From the NCBI GenBank assembly GCA_019637075.1, contig JAHBWI010000003.1, positions 496,001 through 560,000 on the forward strand: a stretch of DNA of 64,000 bases, given 5' to 3'. The notes below the pieces were generated by a model. It did not search any database. It saw nothing but the letters and a program-made list of their open reading frames with translations, and was not told the DNA's origin. Below are positions 58,166 to 64,000 of this stretch, in pieces (within the stretch, counting starts at the first letter, position 1; the number at the start of each line of letters is the position of its first letter). The DNA comes from Nitrospiraceae bacterium (lineage in GTDB: Bacteria; Nitrospirota; Nitrospiria; Nitrospirales; Nitrospiraceae). Made by a program: the position numbers and the translations under genes.

Positions 58166-60070
58166 ATGTGTGGAATCTGCGGTATTGTTCAAACGAGCAG
58201 TGATCCCTGTCTCCCGCAAAAAATACAACACATGACGCTTTCGCTACGCCATCGAGGACCGGATGGCCTGGAGTGTTGGGTCGATGGTACGAGTACCGTT
58301 GGTTTGGGACACGCGAGACTCTCCATTATCGATCCGGTGGGAGGGGCTCAGCCAATGTGGTCAAGGGATAACCGGCATGTCCTTGTTTTTAATGGAGAGA
58401 TTTACAATTTCCAATCGTTGCGGAATGAGCTGGAAGATTTGGGGTGCACGTTTGGTACGAATTCAGACACCGAGGTGTTGCTGCAAGCCCTCCGTACCTG
58501 GGGAACATCCTGCCTCACGAAGTTGCACGGGATGTTTGCGTTTGCGCTCTACGATACAGTTGCGGATGAGTTGTTTCTAGCTCGCGACCGTATAGGCATC
58601 AAACCCCTCTACTATGCAGATTTCGACGGTGTCTTCTGTTTTGCGTCAGAGATCAAGGCACTGCGGGATCTAGCAAGTGGGGCATTAACTCTGAACTATC
58701 GTGCCGTCCTGAGTCATCTTTCGCTGGCCTATACGACTCCGCCTGAGACATTTTTCTCCGAAGTGCAGGAACTTGAGCCTGGAGCCTGGCTGAGGTTAGG
58801 AAATCGAGGGGTCGAGCATGGGCGCTTCTGGTCCTGGAAGCGAACGCCTATGGAATGGGAAGATTCCGTCGTCCTGGAACGAACTGAAACGGCAATTCTT
58901 AGCAGCCTGAGCGAACAGCTCGTTGCTGATGTTCCCTTGGGCGCATTCCTCAGCGGAGGAATTGATTCCTCTCTCCTGGTTTCAATGATTGTAAGGAGTT
59001 TAGGGCGGCGAATCCCAACTTTTACGGTGAAGTTCGGCGATAGCACGTACGATGAGTCTCGTTTTGCGGGGGGGGTTGCGCGATGGCTGGGGATCGAACA
59101 CCATGAAATTCCGGTGGCCGACGGATACGGTGACTTGTCTCTCCTCGATGAGGTGTTGGCGCAATTTGATCAGCCATTTGGCGACTCATCGGCAGTACCC
59201 ACGTATTTCATCTGCAAAGCTGTAAAGCCTTTTGTCAAAGTGATGATTGGAGGCGACGGAGGCGACGAAATGTTCGGGGGATATCCTCGCTTCAGCTATG
59301 CCGATATGGCTGAGCACCTGCATGTAGTTCCGCAGTGGTTGCTTCGAGGACTTCGCGCTTGCTGTAATGGAGCGCTCCTCGCATCAGGGTCGGATCGTAT
59401 CCGGCAGATTAGACGTCTGTTAATGGCTGCTGAGGCTGGCGGAAATGAGCGCTTGTTCATCCTGTCATCCTATTTGCTCCCGCCTGAGATTGGGGCCGTT
59501 CTCTCACCGTTAGTTTCTCAACAGTTGGAAGGGTGGAGACCAGGAATTCTTTCTAAGGCCGAGCATACGCTCCAGGCAGGCGGTGCGGAATTTATCGACG
59601 CGACCGTGACAACGGCTTTGCCAGGCGATTACCTCCGAAAAGTAGACATGATGAGCAGCATGCATGGTTTGGAGGTCCGGGTGCCGTTTCTCGGTGAGTC
59701 CGTACTTAATTGTTCCGCAGGCATCCCCGAAACGAAGAAATATTCTTTCACGGAAAATAAGCGAATTCTTCGGGCGCTGGCCAAGAAATATTTGCCTGAC
59801 GAAATTTGTGGCCGCGCGAAGACAGGTTTCAGGTTTCCGTTCGATACGTGGCTCGGAGAAAAGGGCAGGCATGAGGTCCAACAGCAGCTGATTTCGCCTA
59901 AAGCCATGGTGAGAGCATTGATCCGTCCGGAGTACGTCGAACAGTTGTTGCAGGCGTTTGTCTGCCAACGATGGAGTGACCTGCGGATTAGCCGAGACAA
60001 CATGTGTCAGCGCGTATATGGGCTCTGGGGGTTGGAGCGTTGGCTGCAACGCTGGAATCCGATCCTGTAA
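58166..60070 (+). CDS. asnB: Glutamine-hydrolysing asparagine synthase-like amidotransferase
   Basis: 634 residues. The N-terminal glutaminase domain starts with the nucleophile Cys2 (MCGICGI) and shows LRHRGPDG, HARLSIID, FNGEIYNF and SDTEVLLQA. The synthetase domain has the PP-loop FLSGGIDSSLL near residue 262 and GGDGGDEMFGGYPRF. AsnB-like proteins in polysaccharide loci amidate sugar acids, or are exosortase-associated; true asparagine synthesis is also possible. It lies between the flippase and a glycosyltransferase, six and 24 bp apart, so it is co-transcribed with them. The region is more A/T-rich than the efflux genes (one 60-base stretch at 58381 is 37% GC by count). Confidence 0.9.
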   Translation: MCGICGIVQTSSDPCLPQKIQHMTLSLRHRGPDGLECWVDGTSTVGLGHARLSIIDPVGGAQPMWSRDNRHVLVFNGEIYNFQSLRNELEDLGCTFGTNSDTEVLLQALRTWGTSCLTKLHGMFAFALYDTVADELFLARDRIGIKPLYYADFDGVFCFASEIKALRDLASGALTLNYRAVLSHLSLAYTTPPETFFSEVQELEPGAWLRLGNRGVEHGRFWSWKRTPMEWEDSVVLERTETAILSSLSEQLVADVPLGAFLSGGIDSSLLVSMIVRSLGRRIPTFTVKFGDSTYDESRFAGGVARWLGIEHHEIPVADGYGDLSLLDEVLAQFDQPFGDSSAVPTYFICKAVKPFVKVMIGGDGGDEMFGGYPRFSYADMAEHLHVVPQWLLRGLRACCNGALLASGSDRIRQIRRLLMAAEAGGNERLFILSSYLLPPEIGAVLSPLVSQQLEGWRPGILSKAEHTLQAGGAEFIDATVTTALPGDYLRKVDMMSSMHGLEVRVPFLGESVLNCSAGIPETKKYSFTENKRILRALAKKYLPDEICGRAKTGFRFPFDTWLGEKGRHEVQQQLISPKAMVRALIRPEYVEQLLQAFVCQRWSDLRISRDNMCQRVYGLWGLERWLQRWNPIL

Positions 60071-60094
60071 TGATCTTCAGCATGTCTTATCGGT

Positions 60095-61147
60095 ATGAGT
60101 GAAAGCTGCGATCCCTTCATGCTCCAGTTGGAAAAGGAATCGACCGAGGTGCTGCCTTGTTCGGTTTCCAGCGAAGCGCCGCTTCGGGTGTGTCACGTTC
60201 TCCCGGGGCCGCCGGATCCGCAACGTATGGTGTTTGCTACGGAGCAAATCAGTTCGCTCTCTGCCTTGGGAGTGATGAATCATTCGGTGTTTTTGTGGTC
60301 CCGCACCTCTCCTGTGGTGGTGCTCTATGAGACGCGGCGCTTGCGCAAAGAGATTCGCGAATTTCGCCCCAATCTGGTTCATGCGCACTACGGCACCGTG
60401 ACCGCGATGCTAGCGGCACTTTCCGTCTCGATTCCGATCGTAATTACTTACCGAGGCAGTGATTTGAATCCGTGCCCGAGTATTTCTTCAATTCGTTCCA
60501 GGTTGGGGCGATTTCTTTCCCAAATCGCTGCGTATCGCGCCGCTCGTATTGTGTGCGTGAGTGCGGAACTCAGAGGCAGGCTTTGGAGAGGTGGAAGCGA
60601 AGTGCGAATCATTCCTACCGGGGTCGACCTATCGAGGTTTCGGCCGATCTCTCGGGACGTGGCGCGCCGCCAACTGGGCTGGCCTCCAGGGAGACCAGTC
60701 GTATTGTTCAATGTGGGAGATGACCCATTGGTCAAACGGAAGGACTTGGCATTGGCAGCCGTGGCTGAAGCTAGGAAAATGTCGCTCGACTTTGATTTCG
60801 TTGAATTGAACGGCCGGGTCGCCCATGCTGACATATCGACGTATCTCAACGCCGCCGATTGCCTATTAGTGACCAGTGATTGGGAAGGTTCGCCGAATAT
60901 CGTGAAAGAAGCCGTGGCTTGCGATCTCCCAGTAGTGACAGTGGATGCGGGTGATGTGCGTGAGCGTCTGGCCAAGGTTACTCCCTCGATCATCGTGGAA
61001 CGGCGCCCTTCTTCAATTGCTAAGGGACTTGCTGAAATCCTGCGCGACCCCCGTCGTTCCAATGGGCATGAGACGGTCGCAGATATTTCTTCTGAGAATG
61101 TTGCGCGCCAATTGGTAGCTGTCTACCGGGAAGTGCTGACAGCCTGA
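60095..61147 (+). CDS. Glycosyltransferase family 4-like
   Basis: 350 residues with a GT-B fold. The N-terminal domain has LRVCHVLPGPPDPQRM, LVHAHYGTVTAMLAAL and IVITYRGSDLNP. The C-terminal domain starts at IIPTGVDLSRFRP near residue 170 and has the family donor-binding region DCLLVTSDWEGSPNIVKEAVACDLPVVT. The E(x7)E-type element is present as EGSPNIVKE. It adds a sugar to the growing lipid-linked chain in the cytoplasm. The donor and acceptor cannot be named. It is followed 31 bp later by the polymerase gene. Confidence 0.88.
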   Translation: MSESCDPFMLQLEKESTEVLPCSVSSEAPLRVCHVLPGPPDPQRMVFATEQISSLSALGVMNHSVFLWSRTSPVVVLYETRRLRKEIREFRPNLVHAHYGTVTAMLAALSVSIPIVITYRGSDLNPCPSISSIRSRLGRFLSQIAAYRAARIVCVSAELRGRLWRGGSEVRIIPTGVDLSRFRPISRDVARRQLGWPPGRPVVLFNVGDDPLVKRKDLALAAVAEARKMSLDFDFVELNGRVAHADISTYLNAADCLLVTSDWEGSPNIVKEAVACDLPVVTVDAGDVRERLAKVTPSIIVERRPSSIAKGLAEILRDPRRSNGHETVADISSENVARQLVAVYREVLTA

Positions 61148-61178
61148 GTTTCAATCGCTCGATTTGGGGGATGGAACT

Positions 61179-62570
61179 GTGCCGTATTATTTGCTGCTCG
61201 GGGGAGGAACGGTTGTCATTGCCTTCTTGGCCTTCTTGATTTGGAGGAGGACGAAAAGCCTCGCCATCCTGACCGGCCTCGCCATGATGTACTACTGGTC
61301 GTTGTTCGGCGCATGGTCGATTGTGAGCGATCGTCTGGCCGGTGTCGGGGGCAAATCGTATGGCTATCTGGAGGAGAAGCTCTTTCCGGTGAATCTGGAC
61401 GGGAGCTATTTCAGCGCGTTGATTCTTTACGTGGGATTCATCCTTGTCATTGAAGTCTGCTTATTGATGCGCGTCCGAGGTAGGACATCGAGTGGCATCC
61501 ACCTCAAGTCTCCAATCCGAGTTAATCACGTTGTCCTGCTGGGATTCGGTGTCGTTTGCGGCGTGGTGAGCTATTGGCTTGTCAGAGAATCCCTTGAAAC
61601 CGCTGAAGGGCTAAATCTGTCGGGGTACGCGGTAACGCGCGGGATGCTGGGCGAGGCCGTTCCCTTCTTCACGATCCATCAGCTCTTGAATCGAGGAGCG
61701 TTTTTGTCCGCCGCGATCGGATTAGCCGTGGCGGTAAGCGGGCGTCACCCTCGTGTGTTTGTTGGCCAAAGGAACCGGATTGCCATGGTTGGGTACACAG
61801 TACTGATCGGTGGTCTCATTTGGTTTGCCCTCATGCTTGGCAACAAAAATGAGTTGTTGTTTGCTGGGGTAGTGGGGATGCTTTTGTACGAAGCGAATGC
61901 TCAAAAGAAGCGACTGGTGGGGGTACTGATGGCAGCTCTCGTTGGAGTAGCCATCTTGCGGGTAATCGACACTGTGCGCGGTCTGCCTCTTTCCGCTGTG
62001 GCAGGAGCGCTTGTCGACGTGGAGCCGTCTCAATGGTTTGATCTTGCGCAACTGCTGTTCTCAAGTAATGAGGCTTATGCGGCCCATTTTTCACTGTACG
62101 GTGCATTATCGCTGAAGGTTCCGCTCACCTACGGTCAGAGCCTGATCAGCGGGATGGCGTCCATCGTTCCAAGAGCTGTGTGGCCGGACCGTCCTCCCGA
62201 TATTTATTATTACTATGCGGAGCAAGTGGGGGCGGCAGAAGGACAGGGGTACACAATTCATCATGCAGCCGGATGGTATCTGAACTTCGGCATACTAGGT
62301 GTCGCGATTGGGGCGCTCGTATGGGGCTATGTGTGGGCAGCATGCATATCAGCTCCGGAGAAGTGGTCAGAGCAAGATTCACAGTTCGCCGGAATTTGCA
62401 GATTGATTGCCCCCACGATGTTCGTCGCGAGCATTCCGATGCTGATGCGTGTTGGTGTCGAGGGATACAAGGGCTTGCTGGTGGAAGGGTTGCTGATACC
62501 GACCATGATTCTCGTCTGTGGCTCTTGTCGTTGGGGCTGGCCTGCTGGGTCGGCAACGTCGCGTGCATAA
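61179..62570 (+). CDS. Polysaccharide polymerase-like integral membrane protein (Wzy/O-antigen-polymerase type)
   Basis: 463 residues from GTG 61179, with GGGGGATGG just upstream; a TTG at 61164 is less likely. It has about 10-12 membrane segments. A large loop in the second half carries SGMASIVPRAVWPDRPPD and EGQGYTIHHAAGWYLNFGILG, which resembles Wzy-type oligosaccharide repeat polymerases. These join repeat units in the periplasm on the undecaprenyl carrier. Wzy proteins are poorly conserved, so the call rests on topology, size and the neighbouring flippase and transferases. An O-antigen ligase is an alternative. Confidence 0.75.
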   Translation: MPYYLLLGGGTVVIAFLAFLIWRRTKSLAILTGLAMMYYWSLFGAWSIVSDRLAGVGGKSYGYLEEKLFPVNLDGSYFSALILYVGFILVIEVCLLMRVRGRTSSGIHLKSPIRVNHVVLLGFGVVCGVVSYWLVRESLETAEGLNLSGYAVTRGMLGEAVPFFTIHQLLNRGAFLSAAIGLAVAVSGRHPRVFVGQRNRIAMVGYTVLIGGLIWFALMLGNKNELLFAGVVGMLLYEANAQKKRLVGVLMAALVGVAILRVIDTVRGLPLSAVAGALVDVEPSQWFDLAQLLFSSNEAYAAHFSLYGALSLKVPLTYGQSLISGMASIVPRAVWPDRPPDIYYYYAEQVGAAEGQGYTIHHAAGWYLNFGILGVAIGALVWGYVWAACISAPEKWSEQDSQFAGICRLIAPTMFVASIPMLMRVGVEGYKGLLVEGLLIPTMILVCGSCRWGWPAGSATSRA

Positions 62571-62594
62571 AACTTTCAGAATAGTCCCGTGACA

Positions 62595-63638
62595 ATGGCG
62601 TCGCCAATGAAGTTTGTCACGGTGCTTGTACCATGTCGAAACGAGGCCGATTACATCCAAGCATGCCTTGATTCAATCATTGCCGGCGACTACCCCCATG
62701 CACTGATGGAGGTGCTCGTCATAGATGGAATGAGCCAGGATGGAACTAGGCCGATACTCCGTGAGTATTCAATGCGTTATTCATTCGTGCGGATGGTGGA
62801 CAATGAGCGCCAAACGACGCCTTGTGCACTGAATGTTGGCATTCGAGAAGCGAAGGGAGCGTTTATTGTACGAATGGACGCACATGCAACCTATTGTCCT
62901 GACTATATTTCGAAGCTGGTCTCGTTTCTCCTCTCGACTGGTGCCGATAACGTCGGAGGAGTAAGGATTTCCGTTCCGGGCCGACGGGGCGTGGTTGCGG
63001 CTTCAATTGCCTGTGCCGTATCTCATCCGTTTGGGGTTGGAAGTTCCCTATACACCTCCACCCTATCGAAGCCTCGATGGGTTGATACTGTGTGGGGGGG
63101 ATGTTACAGGCGGGAGGTTTTCGATAAAATCGGCCTTTTCGACGAGCAGTTTGTAAGAAACCAAGACGATGAGTTCAACCATCGTCTCATCATCAATGGG
63201 GGAAAGGTTCTACTGGTGCCGGAAGTTCGCGCCTACTACTATGCTCGTACTTCCCTCGCGAAGCTATGGCGTACTTACTATCAGTATGGGTATTTCAAAC
63301 CGCTGACGGCCTATAAACTGATGCGCATTTTGACATTTCGACAATTGATTCCCTCCGTATTCCTGGTTGGACTACTGGCGGTTGTAATTCTGGGGTTGTT
63401 AGCCCCAGCCTTTTGGGGACTGACGCAGGGAGTTGTTGCTGCCTATGCGGCCGCGAATCTTATCGTTGCGGTGAGTATGATACGGCAATATGGCTGGGCG
63501 CCGAGCCTCTTTTCCGTACTTGTCTTTCCGATCATTCATGCAGCGTATGGAACCGGTTTTCTTCACGGTTGTTGGGACATATGGGTGTTCCGCCGGCACG
63601 GTGGTCTCGATGGTCGGGCGGTTCCCTTGTCGCGCTAA
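62595..63638 (+). CDS. Glycosyltransferase family 2 (ExoA-like)
   Basis: 347 residues from ATG 62595; GTG 62589 is possible. The GT-A domain is N-terminal: VTVLVPCRNEADYIQACLDSI, VLVIDGMSQDGT, the DxD-like VRMDAHATY near residue 95, WGGCYRREVFDKIGLFDEQF and NQDDEFNHRLI. Two or three membrane segments lie at the C-terminal end (SVFLVGLLAVVILGLL). It resembles the ExoA type of succinoglycan glycosyltransferases. It probably adds a sugar at the inner membrane. The gene starts 24 bp after the polymerase and ends 35 bp before a methyltransferase. Confidence 0.88.
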   Translation: MASPMKFVTVLVPCRNEADYIQACLDSIIAGDYPHALMEVLVIDGMSQDGTRPILREYSMRYSFVRMVDNERQTTPCALNVGIREAKGAFIVRMDAHATYCPDYISKLVSFLLSTGADNVGGVRISVPGRRGVVAASIACAVSHPFGVGSSLYTSTLSKPRWVDTVWGGCYRREVFDKIGLFDEQFVRNQDDEFNHRLIINGGKVLLVPEVRAYYYARTSLAKLWRTYYQYGYFKPLTAYKLMRILTFRQLIPSVFLVGLLAVVILGLLAPAFWGLTQGVVAAYAAANLIVAVSMIRQYGWAPSLFSVLVFPIIHAAYGTGFLHGCWDIWVFRRHGGLDGRAVPLSR

Positions 63639-63673
63639 CTGGTGCGTAGCCAGGGAAAGGACCTGGTGCCGCT

Positions 63674-64000
63674 ATGCAGACAGTGCAGTCAGACTTCGAG
63701 CGGGATCGGCTTGAGCCCATTTGGGAGCAAAGAAAGATCCCCGTCCCCCAGAACATTTATGGGCTGTCTAATCCCGGACAACTCTTTATGTTGCAGGAAC
63801 GCGAACGAGGTGTGCTCGACATCTTGAGGGAAATGGATCGCGACGTCTTGCGAAATGGGAAAATTCTCGAAGTTGGCTGTGGTAGTGGAGTTTGGATTCG
63901 GGATCTCGTTAGGTGGGGCGCCAATCCCGGGAACATTACCGGCGTAGAACTCTTGCCAGAAAGAGCGGCCACGGCTCAACGGCTTAGCCCTGCCGGGGTC
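63674..64000 (+). CDS. SAM-dependent methyltransferase, 5' part; 3' end outside window
   Basis: 109 codons open to the right edge, starting at ATG 63674. The N-terminal part reads MQTVQSDFERDRLEPIW, then a helix with FMLQERERGVLDILREM. At about residue 75 comes the class I methyltransferase motif ILEVGCGSGVWIRDL, followed by the acidic motif GVELLPERA, both in the right spacing for SAM binding. Methyltransferases in polysaccharide loci often cap or modify sugars. The substrate is unknown. Confidence 0.75.
   Translation, partial: MQTVQSDFERDRLEPIWEQRKIPVPQNIYGLSNPGQLFMLQERERGVLDILREMDRDVLRNGKILEVGCGSGVWIRDLVRWGANPGNITGVELLPERAATAQRLSPAGV

Overview
The window is a bacterial chromosome segment that fits the genus Nitrospira (nitrite oxidisers, phylum Nitrospirota). 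The assignment rests on gene content: a contiguous reductive TCA cycle operon with two-subunit ATP-citrate lyase, a monomeric NADP-type isocitrate dehydrogenase, system II cytochrome c maturation genes, squalene-hopene cyclase, an Mla-type lipid transporter and a Gram-negative outer-membrane gene set. It is inferred by eye, without a database search. No phage, insertion sequence, integrase or CRISPR array was seen.

Layout. 1-11.96 kb: aclB (5' end outside the window), aclA, acn, icd, frdB, frdA, sucC and sucD, all on + and closed by a Rho-independent terminator. This is most of the carbon-fixing reductive TCA cycle in pathway order. 12-17.4 kb: an exported metallo-beta-lactamase-fold protein, a B12-binding radical SAM enzyme and, on -, metK-ahcY (SAM synthesis and SAH recycling). 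17.6-22.3 kb: cytochrome c maturation (resB, ccsA, two TlpA-like thioredoxins, ccdA). 22.4-27.5 kb: a geranylgeranyl-reductase-family flavoprotein, bamD (-), fabH, and a phosphate module (DUF47 protein and Pit transporter). This faces phoB-phoR on the - strand, and pit and phoR overlap at their 3' ends. 30.3-35.2 kb: ispH and smc.

35.3-47.0 kb is a lipid block on +: shc, hpnG-like phosphorylase, mlaE, mlaF, mlaD, mlaC, a POTRA-less BamA-family barrel, a DUF3187-like barrel, dxs and ispG. Together with ispH it links isoprenoid precursor supply, hopanoid cyclisation and a probable envelope lipid-transport route. A tRNA-Cys follows. 47.4-53.5 kb: a His-rich small protein and a CzcCBA-type heavy-metal efflux system. 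53.6-56.6 kb (-): two outer-membrane proteins, one an internally duplicated barrel-like protein of a family I do not recognise. 56.7-64.0 kb (+): a polysaccharide locus (flippase, AsnB-type amidotransferase, two glycosyltransferases, Wzy-like polymerase, methyltransferase cut by the window end) with visibly more A/T-rich stretches than the efflux genes.

The least explained items are the duplicated outer-membrane protein, the hopanoid/Mla operon that carries a BamA-like barrel where MlaA might be expected, the His-rich leader protein of the metal-efflux operon, the FrdAB pair without a membrane anchor, and three genes whose promoters sit so close to the start codon that leaderless mRNAs are likely.
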